Shown: in pieces, positions 12,180-25,230 of the stretch
How the letters are laid out: every line of letters begins with the position of its first letter
Position numbering within the stretch: position 1 is the stretch's first letter
Assembly (NCBI GenBank): GCA_965153455.1
Contig: OZ234496.1
Location: 14,624,304-14,688,303, forward strand
Origin: Sphagnum compactum
Lineage: Eukaryota > Bryophyta > Sphagnopsida > Sphagnales
Length of the DNA: 64,000 nt
Direction of reading: 5' to 3'
The notes under the pieces: model-generated
What the model was told of the DNA's origin: nothing
Database searches by the model: none
The model's input: the letters and a program-made list of their open reading frames with translations, nothing else
Translations under genes and position numbers: made by a program

Positions 12180-12512
12180 AATTTAACCAAGAAAACAATA
12201 TAGGTTTAACCAAAAGATATAAGTTTAATCAAGATGAAATATAGGTCTAACGAAGAGATATATGTTTAGCCAAGAAGAAATATAGGTTTAGCCAAGAGAT
12301 AGAAGTTTAGCCAAGAAATATAAGTTTAACCAAGAAAAAATATAAGTTTAGTCAAGAAATAGAAGTTTAACCAAGAGATAAAAGTTTAACCAATAAGATA
12401 TATAGGTTTTGCTAAGAAATAGAAGTTAAAAACTATAAATCTAACCAAGAAGAAATATAAGTTTAGCCAAGAGATAGAAGTTTAGCCAAGAGGTAAAGTT
12501 TTGCCAAGGTAA
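12180..12512 (+). repeat. Degenerate short-unit tandem array
   Basis: About sixteen irregular copies of a phrase close to ATAGAAGTTTAGCCAAGA, with spacing varying from about 18 to 26 bp. Units differ mainly in the A-rich linker and in ACC/GCC. No open frame runs through it. Confidence 0.8.
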
Positions 12513-14211
12513 GTAAGGGATTAATTGTTAGTTTGTGGGTAGGGCTAAGATTTAGGTCAATAGGGTAGCTAGGTGGGTGGGTAGTATGGAGATCAGGGTT
12601 GAGAAAAAATTGGCAACAAAAAGAAAAAGGTCAAAGGTCAGCAGCCAAAAAAGATTGACTGTGTTAGAATGATGGTCAATGTAAGCTAAAGAAGCAAATG
12701 AAAAAGAGATGAATCATCCAGCCCATCCTATGGACAGAACGGCCAATTGGTGCAGTCAGGGGGGCTGTTTCACTCTGGCTTCAATCTGGTGGGTCAGGGG
12801 GAGGAGCCATGGCAGCTGGGGAAAAGTCACCTTAGCTGCACCTCTAGGGAGAATAGAAGTGCATATCACTCCCAATCATTTCTCTTGCTACTGGTTAAAA
12901 CGTTAAAAGCAGAGTTATGCTTGTATATATTGGTTGCGTATATTTAGTCATGAGCAGACGTCAGGCAAATACAACCAAAATCCTTAACTAAATAATTTTG
13001 GGTACCCAGTGTCCACCAGGTATATGGGTTTCGATTACCACCTTCGTATTCTTGCCCCTAATGTACAAAGACTTGGTTCGCTGGACCAGGGTTCAGCTGA
13101 GATGGAAGTGAGCCAGGGAATAGGGCCCAAAATAGAATGTCTGGGAAGATCCAACTTTGAATCCCATGCACCCTGGGCCTGAAGAAAGTGATGGGCTTGA
13201 ATTCTACATTCATGCATCCCAAGTAAAACAAACTCATGGAATTCTAGATTTGTAGGCCCTATTTGATCGGAATTAATTTCTAGATTATTAAATATGTCCT
13301 CGGAATTAATGGTGGAATGGGGAGTCTGGAGGCTGTATAAGGTTAATTTAGGGGCTTTAGTGGAGACCTTTATGAGTTGAATTCAATGTGGATTGTGCTC
13401 TAAGATTGCTGCAGAACAGATGATGAAGATCTAAAGAAGTGATCGGTGATAGGGTAGTGATTGATGATGGGCAGTTCTACCTAAAAATATCCTACAGTTT
13501 GTGCACCTGCCATTAGCATGGTCAAGAACAGAGGTATACATAGAAATTATTGCCAAGCAATGAGGTGAGCCAGCATGCACCCAAGGGGCAGTTTTTCTGG
13601 ATTTTGTTGTTCCCAATGTGTTTCCCAACATATTCCCAATAGCACCTCATGTTATCCCATATTCTTTTACTCTTGTAAACTATACAATCAGTCCAAAAGG
13701 AGAAGACTACAACTCTTTTTTTTTTTTGGAACTCTTCTCTGTCCACAGTGTTTCTTTTTTCAGGGTGATGAGTCAATCAATGATTCTCACCACAAAAAAG
13801 AAAAGAAAAATACTCTCCAGGTCCTCGCAACTAGTTAGTATCACAATATATACAACCCATACTCTCAGCTCTTTGTCATTAGCTCAGGTCAAAAATGGTC
13901 ATAAATAGTGTGAAGCATAGAAATTTCTAAGAGCCAATGAGATTGTTTAACATGCAATTGGAGGGCTAGAAGTTTCTTCTTTTTGGGAAGCGGGAGGGGG
14001 GTACATGTGAGGATTATTTGGTTCCTTCTCTCCTGAGAGGCCGCAGCAACCAACCACCTCAATAAAAGTGAATGTAGTCAGCTCAGTGAGGTAAATGGTA
14101 ATTGACTGGTGAAGGCAGTTGACTGAAGAGAATCATAGTTGACCGAGTTGTATGTAGGCCTTTTTTTTCCTCATTCTCTTTGAGTCCTTCGTTCCCACAA
14201 GCACCTTCATT

Positions 14212-14433
14212 TGTCCCATATTGTTTGGGCATAGTTCACCTTGCATGTATACGACTTTAATAAAGGGAACTAAAATGGGGCGGTTCTATTGAGAACTGCT
14301 CACACAGTTTCACAAAAATTGATGTCCCATATTGTTTGGGCATAGTTCACCATGCATGTATACAACTTTAATAAAGGGAACTAAAATGGGGCGCTTCTAT
14401 TGAGAACTGCTCACACAGTTTCACAAAAATTGA
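14212..14433 (+). repeat. Two tandem 111-bp units
   Basis: The unit begins TGTCCCATATTGTTTGGGCA and ends CACAAAAATTGA. Two adjacent copies (from 14,212 and 14,323) differ at only a few positions by eye, which indicates a recent tandem duplication. Confidence 0.95.
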
Positions 14434-15137
14434 TGATGGGCCAATCACAGATGCCCACACAGAAGAAACAAATTGGACTATGGGGCCCCCACAACTTAAT
14501 AGGAATCACAGTATGCTATACCCATACAATACGTGGTCATAAGATCAAATCCAGTGTCTGATCAGGTGTCCTTGACATATGCGTGTGTCCAATGTTTCAG
14601 GAATCCAACAGCAGTAAAGATAATCGGATCTAAAAGAAGATCTGATACTCCAACAATCCTTAAAGGTTTGCAAGTTTTAGTGGGTAAGTAGCTGGCTGCA
14701 GCCTAAGGATTGAGATGACATGCAAACGAACCCATTCAAACATTCAGCATTTTTTTGTTGATTTTGGACAGTTATTAGTGATTACTGATGGTGGACAAGA
14801 GCTGGTTTTTCAAAAATCATTATAAACATAAGAATTTGAGGCGGCAGTATTCACGTATGGAATATTGGCTATTTCGCCAAGTTCACTTGTCTTGGATGAA
14901 TTTTATTTTATCCTAAGATTTCATGAATTCTCATGGAGAGAATTTCATTCAATTAGGATGGCTTCAAATCTACATCAATCATGAACATGGATACAAAGAT
15001 TTGAACTCCAAACCTTTCAATTTCCTCTCAATATGTTCCAAAAACAAGTAAATAGATCATAGGTTGAAAGTTGAAAGGGCTCCTCTCAAGCTCCAAAATG
15101 AAATCAAATAAAAATAAAAAGAGAGCCACAGAGAGAA

Positions 15138-15171
15138 GGGAAAATGGGGAGGGAGACCGGGGGAGGGGGGG
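15138..15171 (+). other. G-run cluster, possible G-quadruplex
   Basis: Five runs of three or more G occur within 34 bases (at 15,138, 15,146, 15,151, 15,159 and 15,165), with short loops. This satisfies the usual G-quadruplex pattern. It is unusual in this AT-rich window. Confidence 0.6.
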
Positions 15172-17999
15172 CGAGGAGGAAGGGAGGAGACCTAGCAGCC
15201 TGTACAAGTAAAACAGGTAAAAAAATCAGGGCCAGTTTGACTTTTTGGAACAGAAGTTTCAACAGCAAAGGAAAAGAATTCAGACCTTGGACAGACCACA
15301 ACTTAAAACATTTGTGGGCAGCTTGAATTCGCGCAGTCCGCAAGAGTCCATTCTTTTTCACTAGAGAAATTTAGCCAGAAAGCACTCATAGTTTAGCTCC
15401 TCCTCTTTTGTTAAAGGAAATCCTAAGAAAAAACTAAATTAAATCACCTAAATTTTGACCTTGGATTTTATGGAGGGCCAGAAAGATACTGGAGGTTCCA
15501 GGAAGTAGTCAGAAAAGTAAAAGGATTCATTAAATTTTTAAAAATTTACTGGTTTATAGGCAGATATGGCTAATTTTTTTCCTATGGATGATCGAGACAT
15601 GATCACCTTTTCTTTTTATGGATGATCACCTTTTTGGCTTTGTCACAAATTTTTTGTTTAAAAACACTGGTCCACAAGGTGATGTGGACTTGGCAATTTG
15701 GCAAAATAGCCCAATAGCCAAATATCAATGTGAAGTTGACAACTTGGGAACCTAGAGGTGACAAACATTGCTACTCAGCTATTTTTGCAAAGTAGACTTG
15801 AGAAACAATATAAGTGAACTTGCAAAATAGCCAAGCAATTGGTATTCCATATTTATACAATACTTGTGATTTCTTATATTGGCACAAAACGCTCATGTAG
15901 TGTGTATTTTGAGGGGTTTAGCTACTTTTTTTGTGACAAGTTGGTTTTCTTTTTAACAAATGCTTTTCACATATGATAGGTTAGACAAAATTTTGACAGT
16001 TTAGACAAAAATATGAATATCAAAGCATATGAAACTAACAAAAACAAGGAAATGTTTGGACTTTTTTCAATTAATCTGAACCCATTTCAAAAAATAATCT
16101 TTATGACTATCAGGCATTATCAGTTATTTGATGAAAGTTGTCGATCCTTTGATTTTTCTGAAATAACGAGAACTTGTGGTTCTTTGATTTTGAAATAACT
16201 TGAACTAATGGTTCTTTACTTTAAAACAACCAAAGCCAACAATTCTTTGATTAAAGAATTTTTAAAAAAAATTAGAACAGGTGCTTATTTTTAAAAATCA
16301 AATAATTAAACAACTCTTGTAAAAAGCCCCCCAAAAATATTTGAGATAATTCTAACCATTGTAAATATCCCATCATCAATTTTTTCCTAATTAACAACTT
16401 ACTAATTAACAACAACATAGTAAAAAAAATCTTCTTCACCTTATTCAGCCTTAGGTGAATCGACTAGCAACATTTACCATGATAAAACTAAGAACCCTTA
16501 CTTTTCTTGGGTTGCTTCAAAACATTATATTTTTTGACCATTAGACTAAATCAAGGTTCAATTCTAACATTTCCCAAGTTGATGTAGGGTCAACCTTTTA
16601 AGAGGCCCAGTCAAGAAGGTTAAGGTATTGACATAACAACGTAGATGCTGATTTATTTTAGCCCCTCATCTAGCGATAGGTGTATTTCCTTGTAACCTTT
16701 TTTTTATGGGCTATTGTTTATGCTGCTTTTCCATGTGATGGGCATTTTTCTGCCTGCTGCATTTTTTCTGACAGGCATACATTATTTTGACCACCTTTTT
16801 GCCTTACAAATTGCTTGAGACAGGTGCAAAAGGAAGCCTTGAACTCATGTCTTATGTCTTAAGTATCTTTCTAATGAAACAACATCCTTTCAAATCGTTG
16901 ACATTTCAGATCTGTAGTCCTAGCAAAACTGCAAATTGTTTTGGCAGGCACAAAACTCAAGAGGGCTTAAGCTGGTGCTTTGCGTGTTGGCAAATCCAAA
17001 ATGTTATTGTTACACAGCACACTATCCACTGACACACAGCCAATAGTTGATATTCAGGTCGCTCCATAAGCTTCCACACTCGCCAGCAGATTGATCCAGT
17101 ATACGTGATGGAGGACAAATTCCTGTGTTATATAGTTGTGGATTTGAAAGTCCACGCAAGATTGCAGTCTTTAAGGACATCAGGCTTTATCACAAGTCAA
17201 AAACTAATATTCATAATGCTAAGACTCGATTTTTGCCTGGCACACCGCCCCCCAACCCACGAGGATTATGGTGTACTTGGCTTTCTTTGCCATGGACTTG
17301 TCCATTTGTGTCAAATAATAATAATGATTAATGTTAAGACTCAGATTTCACAATCTTTATATTCTAAAAGTACACTGAACGCAAGCAAATCACCCATTCC
17401 GGAATGTAAGTGTATTCCATGTGCTACGATTGTGGGCAATGTAAGGAAATCTGTCTACTTGTTGTATCTGTTAGCTCCCTTTTAGACAGCCCATGCAGAA
17501 TCTTTTTCCTTTGAGTTTGGTTAGTTAAACGGAAGCTAGAATCTCCTAACCCCTAAACATCAAATACTCAATCCACCCAGAAGAAGGCAGGCAGTGGGAA
17601 ATCTGACTTGTTGGATGGTATTTTTGCCACTAGAATTTTGTCGGAGTTACATCAATGTTTAACCTGAGCCAATTTTATGGATTCCTGACAAGACCCTCCC
17701 AATATCCAAGGCCGCTGAGCAACCCATAACTCTATTTACTTCGATCTTCACAAAGCTAACCGTATTTACACCGTAGGTCCACTATGGTACAAATGAGGAG
17801 ACTGGGTAAAAGAAGTGGGGTGGTTCCAAAACATTTGCAATGAAGCCTAATCTTAGGTTCTAGCTGCAGAGAAAAGAATCCTCCCTTCATTACAACTCGA
17901 TTGCCATCTTCTTTTGGCCCACCAATTTTGGAGCCAATCCATCTATCACAAGCACTGTATTTTTAAAAAGCCAAGGTGACTCCCAAGAGAGTAAAAAAT

Positions 18000-20300
18000 G
18001 GTGACCTTTTATTTCTCAGACTGAAAATGAGGACACATGTTAAAACTTACTCAAAAATGAAATCAATCCTTACTCTAATTCATATCAAAGTAGGCTTAAT
18101 TACTCATTAATACTGAAGCAACAAGGAAAGTAATCAGGTGTCCTAGAGGAATGAGAAGGGGAATAATGAGATGCTACACGGGGAGCCACTTTCTGGCTCC
18201 TTGTTCAAATCATAAGTTCAAATTTAGGCGAATTTTAGAAAAAATCTTGAGATTTCCTTGAGAAAAAAGAAGTGACTAAAATAAAAGCGCTTTGTGACGA
18301 TATTTCCCCAGCAAAAAAAAGGCTGATAATAATTTCATTCTTTCCCACCATTCATCTTTATATTAATTGGATGGTGGTGCACCTATTAACAACTTGATTA
18401 TGAAAATATCTATGTAAATACTTTTTAATAAAAGTACACCCACTTTTCACAATGGACTTTTGAACGACAGTAATATGGATTAGTTGACAAACTAGAATGG
18501 TAGAAAATAAAAGGGTTCATATTGAATTCCATTCCAAATTATCTATAGTAATTCAATATATGGTGTAACACCAAGCAATAAATTTTTATGTGAAAGTCTT
18601 CCCTCAAACTTCATAATCAAATTTTAATTAGGCACTTTTGAATGGTCAAAATTGAGTCATTTTCATAAGGCCCTAACATAATTGTTTTTTTTTCAAATTT
18701 TAATTCTTTTTTCTAAAGGGGCATATTCTTAATTAAGGTACCTTTTTTGGACATAAGATTCAAGGATTTTGTTTTTGTTATCTTCCAAATATAAAATCTA
18801 AATGGAATAAATCTCAGTGAGAGATATTGGATCATTCAAATTATAATAATTTTCATGGTGGTGATGATATTTCATATGCGTATGTAATTATGCATAAATA
18901 TTTTGATAAAAAACCAAAAATGCAAAAAATGAATACATAAGCTTTTATATATAACTTAACATGTTTTCCTGCATGAAAATTTTCTGCACATTTTGTCGAC
19001 ACTTGGGGCCACAAATTCTAAACCTAGTGAATACAAAAAATCAACCAAATGGAAAAAAAAGGAATCATTTTCCTTGTTGCCCTTTCAAAATGGATTTTGT
19101 AGCCTTCAAAATTCTTACATCATATATTATTTAATCAAATGTATTATATGAACATTGCCAAACATAAATGTATGCAACCTATCCATGAAAGAAAATTGAA
19201 ATCAATTGCACTGTTTAATACAATTTTTTTGATACATTTAAGATGAAAATTATAGTTAAGACAAGGATTCAAATTATTTATAAGGACTCAAAAGAACATC
19301 TATATTATTCGGTTGATATTACACATTTTCCAAATAAAAAATTCAAACATTATGCACCTTGATACACAATTTTTGAAACTTGAATTTTTGGATTATGACA
19401 ATGTGAAGCCTCTCATAAGTAAATTTTCCATTTAAACTCAAATTTGGTGTCCAAAACATATTTTTCGATATGATATTAAAGTGCATTGGGTCAAAGCAAA
19501 ATAAAGTAGACATAAAAAGTAAACATCTCCATTTCAACCTTATGTCATTCATACAACTACCATAAAATAACGTTAAATTAGATGAAAGTATGTGTCAAGT
19601 AGCATTGATTTGTTGTGTAAGGTTTATAAGAATCTAACTTTTAAAAAATAGAAAGAAAATGAATTTTAAAAGTAGATTAAAGATACATTTGAAATTGACT
19701 GAAAAATATGTTCAAACCTACTTTATGGATAGAAAAATTAATTAAACTGATATGTAATGGGTGTCAATTTGCTTGAATGTTAAGAAATTATTATCCCGCA
19801 CAATTTTCTGTGTAGTTTTTGGAATAAAATACCATTTAATGTGATATGAAATGTTTTCAAATGAAAATTTGAAATTGCAATCTTGTAGTGAACAACAAAC
19901 ACATCATAAAAATGTGTAAATGTATCCAAGCATATGAATATAAATGGTATTTTGATGGTATTGTACAATCATCAAATTCTAGTCCCACAAAACAAATACC
20001 TCATGTATTTATGGCAATGTTATAGTTAAAATTATTTGTATGAAAAGAAATTAATGCCTTTTGATTGATATAAAATAGATGCATCTTTTCACCAATTTTT
20101 AGGGCTATCCATTAACAATGACTATGGTAACTTGGGTATTTTTAGATGTTGGAATGGTCCACATGGGAAAATACCACATTTTATTATGAAATGAAATGAA
20201 ACTAATTTTGAAGGTGTTAACAAGGAAGTACACTAGTGTTCTATCAAGTTTGTTTTTGAAAATCTATATGGTAAGGCTGTGGTTTTTGAGTTGGTGTCAA
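18000..20300. other. AT-rich spacer
   Basis: Strongly AT-rich sequence with frequent stops in all frames. I see no gene, repeat array or element terminus here. Confidence 0.5.
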
Positions 20301-20715
20301 GGTCATTTCACTAATAGAAAATGGCCATTTTGCAACTGGTCCATGCAACTAATTTTTAGTTGCAAGCGACATTTGCAACAAAAATCTTAATTGACAAGTT
20401 GCATTGACATTAGTCGCAAACAACAACAAATTTTGGATGAAAGAAAAAATCAACAAAATACACTTTCATCCTTTGACTAGTCATATACATATTGTCGTTT
20501 GCAACTAAAATGTGACTTTTTTTGTGAACAATGGGAACAAGTTATGTGTTGCCATGTCTCCCAACTCTTAATAATTAAAAATATTTTATTATTATTTTGA
20601 AATAATCTAAGACATTTAGTTTTTATGTTTGGATTTGGGTCAAGTCATATTTAATGACTCATCCCATATGCCCATCTATTTTAATATGTAAATGTAGGAC
20701 AAAACACCTTGTTTA

Positions 20716-20829
20716 TATACTTTTCAGGATGGGAATGAAAGGCAAAACATATGGGATAATTTTTTTAGTTGCAAGTAATTTGCGACTAAACATTGTTTTG
20801 CCTTTCATTCCCATCTTCAAAAGTATATA
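20716..20829. repeat. Inverted repeat inside the CACTA element
   Basis: The phrase GGGAATGAAAGGCAAAACA near 20,735 recurs as its reverse complement near 20,795. Arms of about 40 bp flank a short loop that itself contains an AGTTGCAA/TTGCGACTAA pair. It would fold as a hairpin. Confidence 0.75.
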
Positions 20830-22044
20830 ATTAAGTAAGTAAGTGGCACCTAACTAGTTAACTAATTAACTAATAAAACTATTAATTATTTAACGAATAA
20901 AATATAAAAACATAAATGAATAAACTTGCTAATTAATTAATTAACAACTAAACTAGAAGCTAACTAATTCACTTTATAAACTACCTAGCTAACAAATTAT
21001 TTATAGTAATAATAATCAATATCTTATTATTACTGAATTTATTATATTATTACATTATTGTTAAATATTAATTAATTAGTTAGATACACAGTAATATTAT
21101 TTAATTATAATTATATATTGACTATAATAATTTATCAGCCAATTTAATTAACTAGTAATTGGCTAATATTGAAATATTTAGCTAATTATTAATAATTAAT
21201 AAATTATTATTTCGTAGCCAAATAAATTAATAATTATTAAATATTACTCATAAATATTGAATACTAGGTTTTTATATCTAATAATATAATTAAAACCTAG
21301 CGTAGGCTAACTTTTTAATTATAATTAGTCCCATTATTATTTTCATTTATATAATTAATAATAAATATAAAAGTAAATATTTAATAATAACAATAAAATT
21401 AATTCAATTATTATTGTAGCTAATTGGTAGCCAAGGTTAACTATTTTATTTTTATTATTCATATTATTACTTCACTCATTAAATTTATTTATGAACTATT
21501 ACAGTAAATATTTTATATTTTTAATAAGTATATTTTTCCTTCGAAAATAATTTCTGTATTTGTATAATAGTTTATTAAATTTCAATTCTAACTAATACAT
21601 TATTTATTATAAAATAATAGAATATAGAACTAAAAATAAAAATTATATATCAGTAAATGATTATAGTCATTGACTTATTAATAATTAATAACTATCAACT
21701 ATAAATTAGAAATAGAAAAATTTAAAACTATATATTAATATTTCCTAGTAATTATTATATTAATCTAGTAAAATTTCATAATTGATTACTTATAATAAGA
21801 ATAATAATAATGTAATTTGTCACTAGCCTAAATTAGTTATTTTATTATTATTATTATAATATGTCACATGTTAGAACTATTATGATTTATTATAATTCTT
21901 TTTTTATTTTTTTAATAAATAAAAGTTCATTCGTAATAAGTACATTAATCATTTGAAAAGAATTTAATAATAATCTAATAATATAGTAAAATTGTAATAA
22001 TTACTTCAGTAATTATAGAATTATTTTTCTTATCATTCTAACAT

Positions 22045-22069
22045 CACCATCATCATCATCATCATCATT
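22045..22069 (+). repeat. CAT/ATC microsatellite
   Basis: About eight trinucleotide units (CATCACCATCATCATCATCA and on), inside the AT-rich CACTA core. Confidence 0.85.
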
Positions 22070-22904
22070 ATGTAATAAGATATTACTATTTTTAAATTTT
22101 AGTTAAAGTTAATATTGAAATTTAGTTTTTTATTACATGTATTAATATAACTATGTAATAATAATATATTATATAATATTAATAAATATATTAATAAATA
22201 TCTTTTTGTAGTAATTTTAAGAAGTATGGTTTGGATAAACTTGTAATATGGGCACAATATATTTAGCAAATATCTTACGTACAATTTTGTATACTCAAAA
22301 TATATACCATTTAATGTAACCATAATATCGAGGCCATTTATGATAATAATAATATTTGAATACACCTCTAATATGATTGTTTGTATACATTCAAAATATA
22401 CATTTATAAATCCTAATACACCCAACTATATTCTTTATAATTCACAAGATACACCTTTATACACTTATAAGGTTGCAACTAAATTGGTCACATTTGCAAC
22501 TAATGGGACATAATTTTTTCTTCTTGGATGAAAACTAAACTAAATGTTGTTCACATGGAAAGATGAACACCAAAATAGTTGCATTGTAGTCGCAAATATG
22601 ACCAACACAAGAAATAGTTGCAAAAATGTCCAAATGTAGTTGCAAATAACTAATAGTCACATGTAGTCGCAAAGAGATTGGTTACATTTTGGCCAATTTC
22701 TACTAGTGTTTTTTCCATTGGTTGTAATGAATACCAATGAAATATTGAAAAATAAGTGCCCATCAAAGTCCTAAGGTTAGAACACATGTGCCACTTGTCC
22801 ATGAATTTTGAAATGTGTAATAAAATTTTCCCACCAATGATTCTCCCCCCATATATATGACACAATATTGTGTTAATGCATCAAATCTTGACAAGTTGAA
22901 TTTT

Positions 22905-23380
22905 CTTTGCTAGATGAAATCATATATTGGATGAGATCTCATGGAGACATAATCAATGGATGAAATCATAATTGAATAAAATCCATCCAAAATAATTAAT
23001 GTGTAGGTGTTTTAATGCATGTGTACCAATGGATGTATGAATTCATGAATTGGATAAAATAAGGTGATTAGATGAAATCAAATCATAATTGGTCAAATCT
23101 TCTTTGTTGGATGAAATCATATATTGGATGAAATTCATCCAAAATAATTTATTTAAGTTTTTTAATGAATTTATATTGATTGGATGAAATTGAAATTGGA
23201 TGAAGTGAGGTAACATGGTGAAGTTTGATTGGATGACACTTTGTGATAAGTTAAAATTGAGGCTTGGATGAAATATGATGATCGATCAGATGACATTGTC
23301 GCTAGATGAAACATTCTCCAAATGAAATTTTCAAGCATGATGTCTACAATTCTAGTGGATGAATATTGATGGATGAAATG
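22905..23380 (+). repeat. Degenerate TTGGATGAAAT-rich array
   Basis: The phrase (T/A)GGATGAAAT or a close variant occurs roughly fifteen times, separated by irregular AT-rich spacers. Some larger blocks repeat, for example AATCATATATTGGATGA near 22,917 and 23,117. It starts about 200 bp beyond the CACTA right end. Confidence 0.7.
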
Positions 23381-24469
23381 GTTCAACATTCAAACACTTT
23401 GTGAACTTTCATAATCACTTTGTGCCTAGACATGTTGTTGGCGTTCATTCTATGATAGGATTCGACCATTTTTTCTCCAAGATGATGTCACTTAGATGTG
23501 TGCTCTAAATGCAATTGTTGATGTGTAGGGGTGCCATTTGTGCTAACATTTGGTGAGGCATATGAGGAGGACGTTTTAATGTTATGCAAGAAGCTAGGAA
23601 GGCATGACGTTCTTCTTTTAAGATCTTGAAGCTCTGTGTTTGTGCATTGATGCTAGTTATGCATGGTTAGGGTTTCGTAAAGATTTTGACAGACTGTGAA
23701 ATGATTGAAAGTGCATTGCAAGAAAGGGTTTTGGGTTTAAGGAGAAAGGCGTTTTGAAATATCAAAAATCACTAGTGTTACATAACCTAGAAATTGTCGT
23801 TTGTCAAACATGCATTTGTTAGGGGTTAATGGTGATAATGGGGAGACTATGTCATAATTGTTCGGGAAGCTAAAACTAGAGAAAAGCTCTATCCCAAGTT
23901 CTAGCCATCCTTACACCAATCTTGTTATTATGACATATGAGATAGAACCCTTGCCAGATATTTGCATCGATCATCCATACATAGGGAATGTGTTATTGTT
24001 TAGGGTTCCACTATAAGAACATCCATGGGGGGTAAACACAATTTTATGCACTAAAGAGAATTACCATGTCCAATTCAAAGATTGTACAATTTGTTTGCAC
24101 AAAGTAGAGCAAAGTATGTTAACGTATGTAAACATAGGGGGTTGGTGGATTGAATCCAACCATGACAACATAAAAACGTCTTTCTTTCTGGTAGTCCATT
24201 ATATTCCTATGAAAAATTGTAGAAAGTTTTGAAACACGATGGATTATGGTACATATTTGTTTTCAAATAGTTGTCCATGTTGTCTATGTGATAGTTTGCA
24301 ATATTTTTCCAAATCAAGTAAGATTTGGCTTGGGTTTTGTTCTTGCAGGATCTAAGAAAAGAGCTTTGGTTTGATGAGTAGAGTTCAACATCTATGGAAG
24401 AAGATAAATGCCTATCTTGTTATGAGTTAGGGTTTAAACATGCATCAATGGATATGCTTGTAATGATGT

Positions 24470-25230
24470 AGGTAGACTAGAAAAAAATAGTATGTTATTT
24501 AATAAAACTAATTGATGCACAACATGAATGGATTTGTAAATTGCAGACTATGTTATATGCTGGACAAGATGCGAATTATGGGTTCTGGACCAAAGTCTTT
24601 GAGAAATTTCTTGGACCATGTCATTTATAATTGAAGGTGTGTACCAAAACCAGAATCATTTGCTATGTATGGAGATTGAATAAATTGAACTATTATCCCA
24701 ATAGTTCATGGGAAAAAAATTGGTTAGATTAGTTAGCATGTGTTTAGTGATCTGTTTGGGACATTGCCTTGAAAAAGACTAGAGTGTGGTCTAATGGGTT
24801 CTAAAATTGTCTTGTTTCCCCCCAAGTTCAGGCAAAGTTAACTCTAGTTAAGAAATTTTATCATATCTAGCTAAGGCAAAATAATAAACATAAATTGTAA
24901 GTTGATTCAAATTGATCTGGAATTTTTTTACCACAGAATTAAAAAAATCAGCATGTCCTTTTTAAAAAATAAAATAATGCACAATATGAGTGGGCTTGTA
25001 AATTGCAGACTACGTTATATGTTGGACAAGATGCAGGTTTTGGGTTTTGGACCAAAGTATTCAAGAAATCTTTGGGACCATGTTATCTACAATTAACTGT
25101 GTGTACCAAAACCAGAATCAATAGTTCATGGAAGAAAATTTGGTCAAACTACTGAGCATGTGTTTAGGACATTGTCATGTAGAAGACTAGAGTGTGGTCT
25201 AATGGATTTTGAAATTGTCTTGTTCCCCCC
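24470..25230 (+). repeat. Local tandem duplication, ~465-bp offset
   Basis: Sequence around 24,500-24,800 (landmarks AATTGCAGACTA, TTATATG, GTGTACCAAAACCAGAATCA and GACTAGAGTGTGGTCTAATG) recurs at 24,965-25,230 with many substitutions and small indels. The landmark GTGTACCAAAACCAGAATCA occurs once in each unit. No frame is open through both. Confidence 0.8.

Larger units (their letters stand above)
12520..18000. other. Spacer with no recognised gene
   Basis: Composition is less AT-extreme than in neighbouring regions, but no exon or conserved domain is recognisable in either strand. Short open frames at 12,709-12,947, 13,431-13,908 and 17,105-17,485 lack any motif I know. The last is the longest (126 codons), but nothing else supports it. 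Contents noted separately: a 111-bp tandem duplication and a G-run cluster. Confidence 0.4.
20309..22708. mobile_element. Non-autonomous CACTA (EnSpm) transposon
   Basis: The left end CACTAATAGAAAATGGCCA pairs with the reverse complement of the right end, CACTAGTAGAAATTGGCCA (17 of 19 positions). The flanks are TTT on both sides (20,306-20,308 and 22,709-22,711), fitting the 3-bp target duplication of this superfamily. Subterminal copies of TTGCAACT, AGTTGCAA and TAGTCGCAAA cluster in both ends (20,330-20,510 and 22,465-22,680), as expected for binding sites of a TnpA-like protein. No transposase is visible. The core (about 20,830-22,450) is extremely AT-rich, and the element is about 2.4 kb. 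Confidence 0.93.

Noticed and set aside
12709-12947. Overlapping frames with Trp- and Gly-rich peptides
   Set aside because: Two frames overlap in a short GC-richer patch, with no conserved domain.
17105-17485. 126-codon plus-strand frame
   Set aside because: No motif, no splice context, and a mixed hydrophobic composition that fits chance.
22099-22425. 108-codon frame inside the CACTA core
   Set aside because: Composed almost wholly of I, Y, N and L from A/T-only sequence; no transposase similarity.
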